DNA of 64,000 nucleotides from Yinghuangia aomiensis (GCF_039542225.1 NZ_BAABHS010000022.1:87108-151107); one strand, 5' to 3'; counted from the stretch's first letter, positions 1 through 8,888 are shown. Translations and numbers: made by a program. Notes: generated from the letters alone by a model not told the origin.

Positions 1-1055
1 ACGCCGCGCGCGACCTTGCCCGCCTCGGCGTCCTCGACCGCGTGGTGGAAGTCGTCCAGCGCGTAGGTCTGGGTGACCAGTTCGTCGAGCTTGATCGCGC
101 CGGTCTGGTACAGGTCGGCGTACCGGGCGATGTCGTACTGCGGGCGCGACGACCCGTAGCGGCAGCCCATGATCGACTTGTCCAGGAACATCGAGGAGAC
201 GTGGAACGACGCCTCGGCGTCGGACGGCGCGACGCCCAGGATGACCGCCTGGCCGGCCCAGCCGAGCATGTCGATGGCGTTGCGGATGACCGCGACGTGG
301 CCGACGCACTCGAAGGCGTGGTCGACGCCGCCCGGCACGATCGCCTTGACCGCGTCGACGGAGCTGTCCACGGCCTTGGCGTCGACGAAGTCGGTGGCGC
401 CGAACTCGCGGGCCACGGCTTCCTTGGCCGGGTTCGCGTCCACTGCGACGATCTTGACCGCGCCGGCCAGCTTGGCTGCCTGGATCACGTTGAGGCCGAT
501 GCCGCCGGTGCCGATGACCGCGACGGTGTCGCCGGGCTGCACCTTGGCGCGGTTGAGCACGGCGCCGACGCCGGTGAGCACGCCGCAGCCGATCAGCGCG
601 GCGGACGCCAGCGGGATGTCCTTGGGGATCTTCACCGCCTGAACGCCCTTGACGACGATCTTCTCGGTGAAGACCGAGAGGCCGGCGAAGTTGTAGACCG
701 GCTTGCCGCCCCGGGTGAAGGGCTGGTTGAGCGCGCCGAAGCTCTTGGCGCACATGGTGGGGCGGCCGCGGTCGCACTGGCGGCAGGCGCCGCAGGAGGC
801 GAGCGTCGACAGCGCGACGTGGTCGCCGGGGGCGACGTGCGTGACCAGCTCGCCGACCGCTTCGACGACGCCCGCGCCTTCGTGGCCGAGGACGACCGGG
901 GGCGGGAAGGGGATGGTGCCGTTGATGACGCTGATGTCGCTGTGGCAGAGACCGGCGGCGCCGATCTTCACCAGCACCTCGTTCGGGCCCGGGTCGCGGA
1001 CCTCGAGGTCGTCGACAATCAGGGCTTCCTTGCCGTCGAACAGAACGCCTTTCAC
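1..1055 (-). CDS. Zinc-dependent alcohol dehydrogenase, C-terminal end cut by window edge
   Basis: Medium-chain NAD(P)-dependent alcohol dehydrogenase, probably oxidising an alcohol intermediate of the neighbouring catabolic genes. About 351 residues are visible; the family is about 355-370, so only a few C-terminal residues lie beyond position 1. The catalytic zinc ligands are C37, H58-E59 and C157. The structural zinc site is C88, C91, C94 and C102. The nucleotide loop GTGGIG is at 182-187, and D206 after the second strand favours NAD over NADP. The start is GTG at 1055, preceded by a strong GGAGGAG. Upstream lies one copy of the dyad shared by the lipid genes (1154-1168). The family is clear; the substrate is unknown. 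Confidence 0.88.
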   Translation of the reverse strand, partial: MKGVLFDGKEALIVDDLEVRDPGPNEVLVKIGAAGLCHSDISVINGTIPFPPPVVLGHEGAGVVEAVGELVTHVAPGDHVALSTLASCGACRQCDRGRPTMCAKSFGALNQPFTRGGKPVYNFAGLSVFTEKIVVKGVQAVKIPKDIPLASAALIGCGVLTGVGAVLNRAKVQPGDTVAVIGTGGIGLNVIQAAKLAGAVKIVAVDANPAKEAVAREFGATDFVDAKAVDSSVDAVKAIVPGGVDHAFECVGHVAVIRNAIDMLGWAGQAVILGVAPSDAEASFHVSSMFLDKSIMGCRYGSSRPQYDIARYADLYQTGAIKLDELVTQTYALDDFHHAVEDAEAGKVARG

Positions 1056-1153
1056 CAGTTCTCCTCCGTGGTGGGGCTGATTCACCTCGTGCGGACCGGT
1101 GCTTCGTTCTTCGACGGCGGTCCGGCGGGATTCTGTCCCAACCTAGCGCCCAT

Positions 1154-1168
1154 CTGACGATGAGTCAT
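1154..1168. promoter_or_regulatory. Candidate TetR-type operator, CTGAC-N5-GTCAT
   Basis: CTGACGATGAGTCAT matches nine of ten positions of the CTGAC-N5-GTCAG dyad found before the other catabolic units of this island. It lies about 100 bases upstream of the alcohol dehydrogenase start. The remaining bases between 1056 and 1372 show no convincing gene. A GC-rich inverted repeat near 1270-1303 may end the next gene's transcript. Confidence 0.45.
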
Positions 1169-1372
1169 TCGATTGTGACAGTGCTCATGACGGGGGTGGG
1201 GCGGGGGCGCGTTCCCGCAGATCAGGTCGGGTGTGGGGCGGTCGGCAGGTGACACGTGTCGCATGCGCTCCGAGCCCCGGGGCGGAGCCCCGAAGGGACC
1301 GTCCCGCCTACGTGCGGTCGCATGCTGCTTCGGGAAATCGCTATTCGGAAAGCAGCTTTGGGGAAAGCGAGT

Positions 1373-1828
1373 TCACAAGTGGGTGGGGGTTAGGGCGAGG
1401 GCCCAGCAGACGGCTTTTCCGTCGCGGTACGGCGTGACGGTGCAGGTATCCGCGAGCGCGGCGACGATGGCCAAACCGCGCCCGGACTCCCCCGACGCGT
1501 CGCCGAGTTCGGAGCGGGACGGAAGAACGACACTCCCCACACCGTCGTCCTGCACCACCCCCATGAGCACCCCGACGGAGTCGAGGAGCACCACCGTCAC
1601 CCGCATCACCCGAGCCCGCGCATGCAGGACGACGTTCGCCATCAGCTCATGCATCATCAGCACCGCGTCGGCAGCGACGGACTCCGAAACGACGGTCTCG
1701 ACCACGAGCCGGTCCCGAATGACCCCCCGCAGGTGCCGAGCGGCACGGCCATCAGGCTCCACCTGATGGTCGACCAGGCAACGAGCCCCCCGCGGATCAA
1801 GCCGTAAGCCGGCACCCAACACAGACAT
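1373..1828 (-). CDS. ATP-binding protein, anti-sigma-factor kinase type (HATPase_c)
   Basis: A 151-residue GHKL-fold protein of the RsbW/SpoIIAB-like type that is abundant in streptomycetes. Visible motifs are the N-box HELMANVV, the D-box QDDGVG and the glycine box GRGLAIV. Such proteins bind anti-sigma antagonists or sigma factors, but many streptomycete members have no known partner. I chose ATG 1828, with GGGGG five bases upstream; a TTG at 1867 in frame is less likely. Residue 8 is encoded by TTA (1805-1807), the rare leucine codon read by bldA tRNA, so translation may be developmentally timed. It is divergent from the HTH/DUF397 pair, a common three-gene arrangement in these bacteria. 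Confidence 0.8.
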   Translation of the reverse strand: MSVLGAGLRLDPRGARCLVDHQVEPDGRAARHLRGVIRDRLVVETVVSESVAADAVLMMHELMANVVLHARARVMRVTVVLLDSVGVLMGVVQDDGVGSVVLPSRSELGDASGESGRGLAIVAALADTCTVTPYRDGKAVCWALALTPTHL

Positions 1829-1999
1829 ACCAACCCCCACACGGAGAGTAATCAACCCTTCACGCAAGGACCATAAGGCTCGTGGATATATTCACGCTAC
1901 CTACTCGACCAAAGTTACTTCTTTGGTGATCCGAGATCGCCGCCGATGCCTACCCTGGGGCAGGATGCGGGGGCGGATTGGTTCGGGAGGAGAGTGGCC

Positions 2000-2836
2000 A
2001 TGGCCGGCGAACCGTCTTACGCCCGGCGGGAACTGGGCGCAGAGCTGAAGCGGTTACGTGAAGCCGCCAAGCTCACGCAGGCGCGCATCGGCGCCGCCTG
2101 CCACTGGAGTCAGAGCAAGATCGTGCGCCTTGAACGAGGCGAAGCCTCCCTCACCATTCACGACCTGCACCTACTGGCGGACCTGTATCGAGCCAACGAC
2201 GAGCAGCGTGCCCACCTCGTCGTGCTGATGGAGCGCACCGAAGAGGGCCGCTGGTGGGAGCAATACGACGGCCTTGTGACCGCCACAATGGATGCGTTCC
2301 TGTCCCACGAGTCGCTGGCCTCACGAATCTCCGTGGCGAACATGTCGATCTACCCGGGCCTCCTGCAGAGCCGCGCATACACAACGGCCCTGTTCTCCAA
2401 GTCCCGGCACGTTCCCGATCCCGACCAAGCGGAAGCGCTGGTCGACATCCGCGTCCGGAGGCGGCATGTCCTCGACGCCGGCACCCAGTTCCATGCCGTC
2501 ATCGGCGAGAACCTGTTGATCTCACCCGTCGGCGGCTACGGCGTCTTGCTGACGCAGTTGCAGCACGTGCTCGACTTGAGCCATCGTCCGAACGTCACCG
2601 TTCAGGCTGTCCCGCTGCTGGCCGAAGAGCCATTCACCTGCGGCGGCCTCATCCTTCTCGACTACACGGCGAACGCCACGAGCATCTCCTACCTCGAACA
2701 CTCGGCCGGTATCGTCGGATACCAACTGCCTCTCGAAGTACGGCGCCACAGACGCGAGTTCGAACGAATGCGCAGCTTGGCCTGGTCGCCGGAAGAAACG
2801 CAGGCTCGACTCGAGACAAGGATTCAAGAGCTGTGA
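2000..2836 (+). CDS. Helix-turn-helix regulator with DUF5753 domain
   Basis: A 278-residue regulator with an XRE-type helix-turn-helix at about residues 10-65, including the stretch QSKIVRLERGEAS, followed by a DUF5753 (Scr1-type) domain. This large streptomycete family is usually paired with a small DUF397 protein, as here, and the pairs often affect development or antibiotic production. ATG 2000 has GGGAGGAG upstream; an in-frame ATG at 1946 would add 18 residues but has no ribosome site. L19 uses TTA (2054-2056), so the gene may depend on bldA. A TACCCT hexamer at 1951-1956 is a possible -10. The stop overlaps the DUF397 start. Confidence 0.88.
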   Translation: MAGEPSYARRELGAELKRLREAAKLTQARIGAACHWSQSKIVRLERGEASLTIHDLHLLADLYRANDEQRAHLVVLMERTEEGRWWEQYDGLVTATMDAFLSHESLASRISVANMSIYPGLLQSRAYTTALFSKSRHVPDPDQAEALVDIRVRRRHVLDAGTQFHAVIGENLLISPVGGYGVLLTQLQHVLDLSHRPNVTVQAVPLLAEEPFTCGGLILLDYTANATSISYLEHSAGIVGYQLPLEVRRHRREFERMRSLAWSPEETQARLETRIQEL

Positions 2837-3018
2837 ACATGCAGCAGATCCACTGGCGCAAGTCTTCGTACTCGAACACGCACCCCGAGGGTGATTGTGT
2901 CGAAGTCGCCCCCTTGGAAGCGCTTACCGGCGTCCGCGACACCAAGGCTCGCGATCGCGGTCACATCGAGGCCTCCCCCGCCGCCTGGTGCGCGTTCCTC
3001 ACCGCACTCCGCACGTAA
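2833..3018 (+). CDS. DUF397 small protein
   Basis: About 61 residues with the DUF397 hallmarks: WRKSSYSN near the N-terminus, GDCVEVA, VRDTK and a C-terminal AWCAFL. DUF397 proteins are encoded next to DUF5753 HTH regulators; some behave as antagonists of the partner, which resembles a toxin-antitoxin or switch pair. GTG 2833 overlaps the upstream stop by four bases (GTGA), implying coupled translation. ATG 2839 is the alternative start. A strong hairpin follows the stop. Confidence 0.85.
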   Translation: MNMQQIHWRKSSYSNTHPEGDCVEVAPLEALTGVRDTKARDRGHIEASPAAWCAFLTALRT

Positions 3019-3024
3019 CGAGAA

Positions 3025-3056
3025 ACGCTCGGCTGGGGAGGTCCCCAGCCGAGCGT
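3025..3056. terminator. Bidirectional terminator hairpin
   Basis: A perfect 15-bp inverted repeat (3025-3039 with 3042-3056) with a two-base centre lies between the convergent ends of the DUF397 gene and the SDR gene. It has no clear U-tract, as is usual in actinomycetes. Confidence 0.75.
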
Positions 3057-3070
3057 CCACCCGTCAAAAG

Positions 3071-3850
3071 CTACGCGCGCTGGCTGCTCACCGACACGAC
3101 CTCGCCCGTCATGTACGACGAGTAGTCCGACGCCAGGAAGATCATCACGTTGGCGACCTCCCACGGCTCGGCCGCGCGGCCGAAGGCCTCGGCGCTGCTC
3201 AGCGAGGACAGCAGTTCCTCGGAGGAGGCCTTCGCCAGGAACGCGTGCATCGCGATGCTCGGGGCCACCGCGTTGATCCGGACGCCGAACTCCGCGGCCT
3301 CGACGGCCGAGCAGCGGGTCAGCGCCATCACGCCGGCCTTCGCCGCGGCGTAGTGCGCCTGCCCCTTCTGCGCGCGCCAGCCCAGCACCGAGGCGTTGTT
3401 GACGATGACGCCCTTGCCGCGCGGCTGCATGTGGCGCAGGGCGGCGCGGGTCATCCGGAACGTACCGTTGAGGGTCACGTCCAGGACGAGGTTCCACTGG
3501 TCGTCGGTCATGTCGACCAGGTCGACCTGGCCGCCCAGACCCGCGTTGTTGATGAGGATGTCGATGCCGCCCAGCTCGGCGGCCGCGGTGTCCACGAGGT
3601 TCTGGACGTCCGCCTCGACCGTCACGTCGCACGGCACCGCGAGCGGGCGGGCGCCGGTGAGCTTGGCCAGCTCGTCGGCGGCCTCGCCCAGGCGGCGTTC
3701 GTGCTTGTCGCTGATGGCGATCGTGGCGCCCTCTTCGGCGGCCTTCTTCGCGGCGGCGAACCCGATGCCGGTGCCCGCCGCGGCGGTGATCAGGACGGTC
3801 TTGCCGGCCAGCAGGCCGTGGCCGGGGACGTAAGCAGGCGCGGCGGTCAC
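3071..3850 (-). CDS. SDR-family oxidoreductase
   Basis: A 259-residue classical short-chain dehydrogenase, probably oxidising a hydroxyacyl-CoA or ring hydroxyl. The cofactor loop is TAAAGTGIG (22-30), with Ala where the first Gly usually is. NNAG lies at 101-104, and the catalytic residues are S154, Y167 and K171. The GTG start at 3850 overlaps the stop of the upstream acyl-CoA dehydrogenase by four bases (GTGA), so the two are translationally coupled. An acyl-CoA dehydrogenase followed by an SDR resembles the FadE30/IpdF pair of mycobacterial steroid C/D-ring breakdown, but I cannot show orthology. Last gene of the 6060-to-3071 operon. Confidence 0.88.
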   Translation of the reverse strand: MTAAPAYVPGHGLLAGKTVLITAAAGTGIGFAAAKKAAEEGATIAISDKHERRLGEAADELAKLTGARPLAVPCDVTVEADVQNLVDTAAAELGGIDILINNAGLGGQVDLVDMTDDQWNLVLDVTLNGTFRMTRAALRHMQPRGKGVIVNNASVLGWRAQKGQAHYAAAKAGVMALTRCSAVEAAEFGVRINAVAPSIAMHAFLAKASSEELLSSLSSAEAFGRAAEPWEVANVMIFLASDYSSYMTGEVVSVSSQRA

Positions 3851-5040
3851 TTGGACTCTCCCTTGGGTTCGCGGGGCATGCCGAGGACGCGCTCGGCGAT
3901 GATGTTGCGCTGGACCTCGTTCGACCCGCCGTAGATGGTGTCGGACTTGGTGAAGAGGAACAGGCGCTGCGCGTCGGTCAGTTCGTACGGCAGCTCGGCG
4001 GCCAGCGTGGCGTCGGCGCCGCCCACGTCCATGGCGAGGGTGCCGAGGCGCTGGTGCCAGTTGCCCCACACGAGCTTGGCGACCGACGGGGCGCCGGGGT
4101 CCGGGGAGCCGAGGGTGCGCAGCGCGTTGCAGCGCAGCACCTTCAGGTCGATCCAGGCCTGGAGCAGGCGTTCCCGCAGGTCCGGGTCCTCGATGGCGCC
4201 GTTGGCCTTGGCGACGTCGATCACCGTCTGGAGTTCGAGTTCGAAGCCGATCTGCTGGGCGAGCGTGGAGACGCCCCGCTCGAAGGCCAGGAGGCCCATC
4301 GCGACGCCCCAGCCCTGGCCCAGCTGTCCGACGACGTGCTCGTTCTTGGCGCGGGCGCCGTCGAAGAACACCTCGTTGAACTCGCTGGTGCCGGTGAGCT
4401 GGACGATCGGGCGGACCTCGATGCCCGGCTGGTCCATCGGCGCGAGGAAGAAGCTGATGCCCTTGTGCCGCGACGAGCCGGCCTCGGTGCGCGCCAGGAC
4501 GAAGATCCAGTCGGCTTCGTGGGCCAGCGACGTCCACACCTTCTGGCCGCTGATCTGCCAGTCGCCCGTCTCCGCGTCCTGCACGGCGGAGGTGCGCAGC
4601 CCGGCCAGGTCGGACCCGGCGCCGGGCTCCGAATAGCCCTGGCACCAGAGTTCCTCGCCGCGGGCGATGGGCGGCAGGAAGCGGGCCTTCTGCTCGTCGG
4701 TGCCGAAGGCGAGGACGGTGGGGCCGAGGAGGTTCTCGCCCATGTGGTTGACGCGGCCGGGGGCCTTCGCGCGGGCGTACTCCTCGCCGAAGATCACCTG
4801 CTGCATGAGGGTGGCCTCGCGGCCGCCGTACTCCTTGGGCCAGTCGAGGCCGATCCAGCCGCCTTCGCCCATGCGGCGTTCCCACGCGCGGCGGATCTCG
4901 AAGTGCTCGTGCTCGCTGCCCGGGCCGCCGGTGCCGACGGCGGCGGCGAACTCGCCGGCGAGGTTCTCGCGGAGCCACTCGCGGACTTCCGCCCGGAACT
5001 CCTCATCCTCGTCGCTGTAGCGAAAGTCCACGGTTGTCAC
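3847..5040 (-). CDS. Acyl-CoA dehydrogenase (FadE type)
   Basis: A 397-residue flavin-dependent acyl-CoA dehydrogenase. The FAD-binding signature CQGYSEPGAGSDLA is at 133-146, W169-T-S follows, and the C-terminal domain holds GGSNEVQRNIIAERVLG. Glu254 in the FERG motif matches the catalytic base position of actinobacterial FadE and ChsE-type enzymes, so this should be an active subunit. Its start lies about 100 bases after the upstream SDR stop and its end overlaps the downstream SDR, suggesting one operon. It may be homomeric, since no partner ACAD adjoins it here. Substrate unknown. Confidence 0.9.
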   Translation of the reverse strand: MTTVDFRYSDEDEEFRAEVREWLRENLAGEFAAAVGTGGPGSEHEHFEIRRAWERRMGEGGWIGLDWPKEYGGREATLMQQVIFGEEYARAKAPGRVNHMGENLLGPTVLAFGTDEQKARFLPPIARGEELWCQGYSEPGAGSDLAGLRTSAVQDAETGDWQISGQKVWTSLAHEADWIFVLARTEAGSSRHKGISFFLAPMDQPGIEVRPIVQLTGTSEFNEVFFDGARAKNEHVVGQLGQGWGVAMGLLAFERGVSTLAQQIGFELELQTVIDVAKANGAIEDPDLRERLLQAWIDLKVLRCNALRTLGSPDPGAPSVAKLVWGNWHQRLGTLAMDVGGADATLAAELPYELTDAQRLFLFTKSDTIYGGSNEVQRNIIAERVLGMPREPKGESK

Positions 5041-5139
5041 ACCTTCTGACGATGCGGATACGCGGGTCCGCCCGGCCGCCCCGGCCCCAGGACCGGGGCG
5101 GGGCGACCGGGCGCGGAATCCGCGTTACGGGAGTGCGGG

Positions 5140-6060
5140 TCAGCCCTGCGCGGCGGCCTCGGCGGCCTTCTTCGCGGCGGCCGCGGCGGCGTACTCCTTG
5201 AGCTGCGCGAGCACCGGCATCGGGTCCTGGCCGATCGCGGTGGGCAGCGTGGCGGCGATGGACTCGGCCGTCCACTTCTCGTCGCTGTACATCGACTTGA
5301 TCTCGTGCGGCTGGTCCCACAGGGCGATCTTCGGGCCGGCGGTGGTGTACACCTGGCCGGTGATCTCCTTGGCGTGGTCGGAGAGCAGGAAGACCACCAG
5401 CTCCGCGACGTCCTCGGGGTCGCCGATCTCCTTGAGGGTCATCGGGACGTTCTCGGACATGCGGGTGCGGGCGACCGGCGCGACGCAGTTCGCGTTGACG
5501 CCGTACTTGTTGAGGCCCAGCGCGGCGGAGCGGATGAACGACACGATGCCGCCCTTGGCCGCGGCGTAGTTCGCCTGCGCGACCGAGCCGAGCGCGTACA
5601 CGCCCGAGGTGAAGCCGACGATCGAGCCGAAGCCCTGCGCCTTCATGACCTTGGACGCCGCCTGCACGACGGTGAAGGTGCCCTTGAGGTGGGTCGCGAT
5701 GACGCTGTCCCACTCGTCCTCGGTCATGTTGAACAGCATGCGCTCGCGCAGGTTGCCCGCGACGGTGACGACACCGTCGATGCGGCCCCAGTTCTCGACC
5801 GCGGCGTTGACGATGCGCGCGCCGCCCTCCATGGAGGAGACCGAGTCGGCGACCGCGACGGCCTCGCCGCCGAGCGCCTCGATCTCCTTGACGACCGCGT
5901 CGGCGACCTCGCTGGTCGGCTCGGAACCGTCCATCGCGACGCCGTAGTCGTTCACGACGACCTTGGCGCCGTGCGCGGCGGCCGCCAGCGCCACCGCGCG
6001 GCCGATGCCGCGGCCCGCGCCGGTCACCGCGATGACCTTGCCGGTCAGGAAGTCACCCAT
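5140..6060 (-). CDS. SDR-family dehydrogenase (17-beta-HSD4-like)
   Basis: A 306-residue SDR with cofactor loop TGAGRGIG (13-20), D38 for NAD selection, and catalytic S152, Y165 and K169. The extended region after strand two and the LRERMLFNMTEDEWDSV segment resemble the hydroxyacyl-CoA dehydrogenase domain of 17-beta-HSD type 4 and of mycobacterial catabolic SDRs, so a (3R)-hydroxyacyl-CoA or steroid alcohol substrate is plausible. The C-terminus ends in an unusual Ala/Lys-rich tail. ATG 6060 with GGGGCAG upstream is chosen. It heads the operon running left and is divergent from the cyclase gene across a shared operator. Confidence 0.87.
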   Translation of the reverse strand: MGDFLTGKVIAVTGAGRGIGRAVALAAAAHGAKVVVNDYGVAMDGSEPTSEVADAVVKEIEALGGEAVAVADSVSSMEGGARIVNAAVENWGRIDGVVTVAGNLRERMLFNMTEDEWDSVIATHLKGTFTVVQAASKVMKAQGFGSIVGFTSGVYALGSVAQANYAAAKGGIVSFIRSAALGLNKYGVNANCVAPVARTRMSENVPMTLKEIGDPEDVAELVVFLLSDHAKEITGQVYTTAGPKIALWDQPHEIKSMYSDEKWTAESIAATLPTAIGQDPMPVLAQLKEYAAAAAAKKAAEAAAQG

Positions 6061-6209
6061 GTTCTGCCCCTTCGGTCCGGTCGGCCCCAGTCCGCCGCGC
6101 GGTCTGTGCAACGACCTCGTTGGTCTTTAGCATGGTCGCCGTATCAAGATCGACGCCACGGTCAGACGCCGTGATCGACCCGTGTGAGAACTGCCTCTCC
6201 CGACAGTAT

Positions 6210-6224
6210 CTGACGGTACGTTAG
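6210..6224. promoter_or_regulatory. Candidate TetR-type operator in divergent promoter
   Basis: CTGACGGTACGTTAG matches nine of ten defined bases of CTGAC-N5-GTCAG. It sits 55 bases before the cyclase gene and 150 bases before the divergent SDR gene, so one site could control both directions. Confidence 0.5.
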
Positions 6225-6278
6225 TTTCTACGGGTAGAGTGCCGCACCCCACAGCCAGGCCCGCCCAGGAGGTCCGCG

Positions 6279-7205
6279 ATGCCACTGCCCGCCGAGTTCT
6301 ACGAACTGGCCAAGCGCGTCAACAACTGGGGGCGTTGGGGCAAAGAAGACCAGCTCGGGACGATGAACCTCATCACCGACGAGGTCGTCAAGGCCGCCGC
6401 CGCCTGCGTCAAGACCGGCAAGCGCTTCTCGCTCGCCGTCGAGCTGCGCGAGGACGGCATCCAGAACGGCATGATCCCGGGCCGCGACAACCCCAAGCGC
6501 ACCACCTTCCTCGTCAACCACGAGGTCTTCGGCCCGGGCACCGTCGCGACCAGCGACGACTCGGTCGTGATGGGTATCCAGGCGGGCACCCACTGGGACG
6601 GCTTCACGCACGCCACGTACGAGGACCGCCTCTACAACGGCTTCTCCGCCAAGGAGTCGGTCACCGCGGAAGAGGGCGCCGTCAACCTCGGCATCGAGAA
6701 CATCAAGACGCTGGTGACACGTGGCGTCCTGCTCGACGTCGCGGGCGCCAAGGGCGTCGACGTCCTCGACCCGGAGTACGCGGTCACCCCGGCCGACCTG
6801 GAGGCCGCCGAGGAATTCGGCAGCGTCAAGGTCCGCGCGGGCGACGTCGTGCTGGTCCGCACCGGCCAGATCACCAAGTACTTCGCCGGCGAGAAGGACA
6901 TGTACTTCTACGGCCCCGGCCTGTCGGTGCGCTGCCCCGAGTGGTTCCACGCCCGCGACGTGGCCGCGGTCGCCAACGACACGGTGACGTTCGAGGTCTT
7001 CCCGCCCGAGCTGGAGGAAGGCTTCATGGCGGTGCACGCCCTCCACCTCGTCGAGATGGGCATGCTCCAGGGCCAGAACTGGAACCTCGAGGAGCTGGCC
7101 GCGGACTGCAAGGCGGACGGCGTCTACGAGTTCCTGCTGGACGCGTCGCCGCAGCCGTTCAAGGGCGGCGTGGGCACCCCGGTGAACCCGATCGCGATCA
7201 AGTAG
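6279..7205 (+). CDS. Cyclase-family (PF04199) metal-dependent hydrolase
   Basis: A 308-residue protein of the cyclase/kynurenine-formamidase-like fold. The metal-binding signature GTHWDGFTH runs from G103 to H111, with H105, D107 and H111 as likely ligands. Characterised relatives hydrolyse formamides or lactones or act in antibiotic cyclisation, and the family is common in aromatic and alicyclic degradation clusters. A ring-opening or lactone hydrolysis step would fit here. The start ATG has an ideal AGGAGG site. A hairpin follows at 7244-7275. It shares an operator with the divergent SDR operon. Confidence 0.82.
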   Translation: MPLPAEFYELAKRVNNWGRWGKEDQLGTMNLITDEVVKAAAACVKTGKRFSLAVELREDGIQNGMIPGRDNPKRTTFLVNHEVFGPGTVATSDDSVVMGIQAGTHWDGFTHATYEDRLYNGFSAKESVTAEEGAVNLGIENIKTLVTRGVLLDVAGAKGVDVLDPEYAVTPADLEAAEEFGSVKVRAGDVVLVRTGQITKYFAGEKDMYFYGPGLSVRCPEWFHARDVAAVANDTVTFEVFPPELEEGFMAVHALHLVEMGMLQGQNWNLEELAADCKADGVYEFLLDASPQPFKGGVGTPVNPIAIK

Positions 7206-7243
7206 CAGCGCGCGCCCCACAACCACACGGCAAGACCCGCAGC

Positions 7244-7275
7244 CCGCCCGGTGCCTCCTCGGAGGCGCCGGGCGG
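7244..7275 (+). terminator. Terminator after cyclase gene
   Basis: Two 15-base arms (7244-7258 and 7261-7275) pair with one G-U and a two-base centre, 38 bases after the cyclase stop. The rest of the 7206-7700 gap holds the operator at 7617-7631 and no gene I can support. Confidence 0.7.
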
Positions 7276-7616
7276 TCGGCGTTTGTGCGGCCCGCTTCGC
7301 CGAGGAGGCCCCGGATCCTCCGAGCACCCGGGGCGCCTCGGCGTCCCCTCGCTCGAAGGCCGCCACACTCAGGGTGATCACCGTTCGACGAGCGGTCAAC
7401 ACCTGGCGGCGATCACAGATCGGCATCGTCCGCCCGGGACGGCGGGCGCGATTCCCGGGCATTAAGACCTCTTACCCGAACGGCCTACCGCGCAGACTTG
7501 CCGCGTCCGGAATTGTCCTCCCGGCGGAATGCGGGGTTCCGCGGAGCCATTTCGATCTTTCTTCCAAGATCGATGCGGCGACGCTGTATTTGATCTTGGG
7601 CCGGTGCTACGTTGAC

Positions 7617-7631
7617 CTGACTGTCCGTCAG
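7617..7631. promoter_or_regulatory. Candidate TetR-type operator, perfect CTGAC-N5-GTCAG
   Basis: CTGACTGTCCGTCAG matches all ten defined bases and lies 70 bases before the start of the acyl-CoA dehydrogenase that opens the five-gene operon 7701-12227. Confidence 0.55.
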
Positions 7632-7700
7632 GTTTCCGTGGTGACCGGCGTACGTGCACCACTCGTCGGTCCCTGCACGTGCGCCCTCAGGAGCGTTGCC

Positions 7701-8888
7701 GTGGACTTTGAACTGACTGCCGACCAGCGCTCTTTCGCCGACGAAGTAGAGCGCTTCCTCAACGAGAACCAAGATCCCGAGGTCTTCGACGTCACCCGGG
7801 AGAACATGGCCCAGATCGTCGACACCCCCGCCCGCCGCGCCTTCATGCGCAAGATCGCCGACCGCGGATGGCTCGGCATCACCTGGCCCGAGGAATGGGG
7901 CGGCCAGAACGGCGACGGGATCTACGAGTACGTCCTCAACGAAGCCCTCGCCGGCCGCGGCGGCCCGCAGATCGGCAAGGGTGTGGGCATCATCGGCAAG
8001 ACGCTCCTCGCGGTCGGAAGCGAGAAGCTCAAGGCCGAGTTCCTGCCCAAGATCCTGCGCAACGAAGTGGAGTTCGCGGTCGGCTACTCCGAGCCGGAGG
8101 CCGGTTCGGACGCCGCGTCGATGAAGCTGCGCGCCACCCGCGACGACGCGCGCGGCGGCTGGGTCCTCAACGGCCAGAAGACCTGGACCACTTCGGCGCA
8201 CTTCGCCGAGTGGTACTGGGTCGGCGCGCGCACCGACTGGGACGCGGCCAAGCACTTCGGCATCACGCTGTTCCTGGTGCCGCTCGACCACCCGAACGTC
8301 ACGGTGCGCGGCATCTGGACGATGGGCGACGAGCGCACGAACGACGTCTTCTTCGACGACGTCTTCGTGTCCGACGACTACGTCGTGGGCGAGCTGAACA
8401 AGGGCTTCCAGTACATATCCCAGGCCCTCGACCTGGAACGCTTCACGATGTTCTCGTTCGCGCCCATCGCGCAGCGCCTCGACCTGCTGACGGACTACGT
8501 CAAGACGGCCACCCGCGACGACGAGCCGCTCGCCGCCGACCCGGTGGTCCGGCAGAAGATGGCCACCCTCGCCACCGAGGCCGAGGTGGCCCGCCTGCTC
8601 GGCCTGCGCGTCGTGGACGCGGCCACCAAACCGGGGCCGCCGCCCACCACCGAGGCGTCCGAGTACAAGCTCTACGCCACCGAGCTGTCCAAGCGCCTCG
8701 CCAACGCGTCGATGGACCTCGGCGGACCGGGCACCCAGCTCAAGGTCGGCACCGAGGAAGCCCCCATGAAGGGCCGCGCCGAGTCGACGTACCGCTACAC
8801 GGTCCTCGACACCATCGGCGGCGGCACCTCCGAGGTGCAGAAGAACATCATCTCCCGTCGCAAGCTCGGACTCCCGAAGAACTTCTGA
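7701..8888 (+). CDS. Acyl-CoA dehydrogenase (catalytic type)
   Basis: A 395-residue acyl-CoA dehydrogenase. FAD contacts lie in GYSEPEAGSDAAS (128-140) and in TWTTSAH. Glu246 in LDLERF takes the place of the usual FERG catalytic glutamate. The C-terminus has GGGTSEVQKNIIS. GTG 7701 with AGGAG seven bases before is the start: an alignment-like N-terminus (DFELTADQRSF) begins exactly here, and longer in-frame reading upstream is non-family. First gene of an operon with racemase, split hydratase and a second ACAD; the latter (11100) is the likely non-catalytic partner. Confidence 0.9.
   Translation: MDFELTADQRSFADEVERFLNENQDPEVFDVTRENMAQIVDTPARRAFMRKIADRGWLGITWPEEWGGQNGDGIYEYVLNEALAGRGGPQIGKGVGIIGKTLLAVGSEKLKAEFLPKILRNEVEFAVGYSEPEAGSDAASMKLRATRDDARGGWVLNGQKTWTTSAHFAEWYWVGARTDWDAAKHFGITLFLVPLDHPNVTVRGIWTMGDERTNDVFFDDVFVSDDYVVGELNKGFQYISQALDLERFTMFSFAPIAQRLDLLTDYVKTATRDDEPLAADPVVRQKMATLATEAEVARLLGLRVVDAATKPGPPPTTEASEYKLYATELSKRLANASMDLGGPGTQLKVGTEEAPMKGRAESTYRYTVLDTIGGGTSEVQKNIISRRKLGLPKNF

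Noticed and set aside
42..1157. Long plus-strand reading frame opposite the alcohol dehydrogenase
   Set aside because: It is an Asp/Arg/Gly-rich antisense shadow typical of high-GC DNA; the minus-strand frame has full dehydrogenase motifs and a ribosome site.
1082..1264. Small minus-strand gene of 60 codons
   Set aside because: No ribosome site or recognisable protein pattern, and it covers the promoter region of the alcohol dehydrogenase.
3071..6060. Firm assignment as IpdF/FadE30 steroid genes
   Set aside because: Gene order and family are similar, but no KstR2-like operator or neighbouring IpdA/IpdB genes are present, so it stays a hypothesis.
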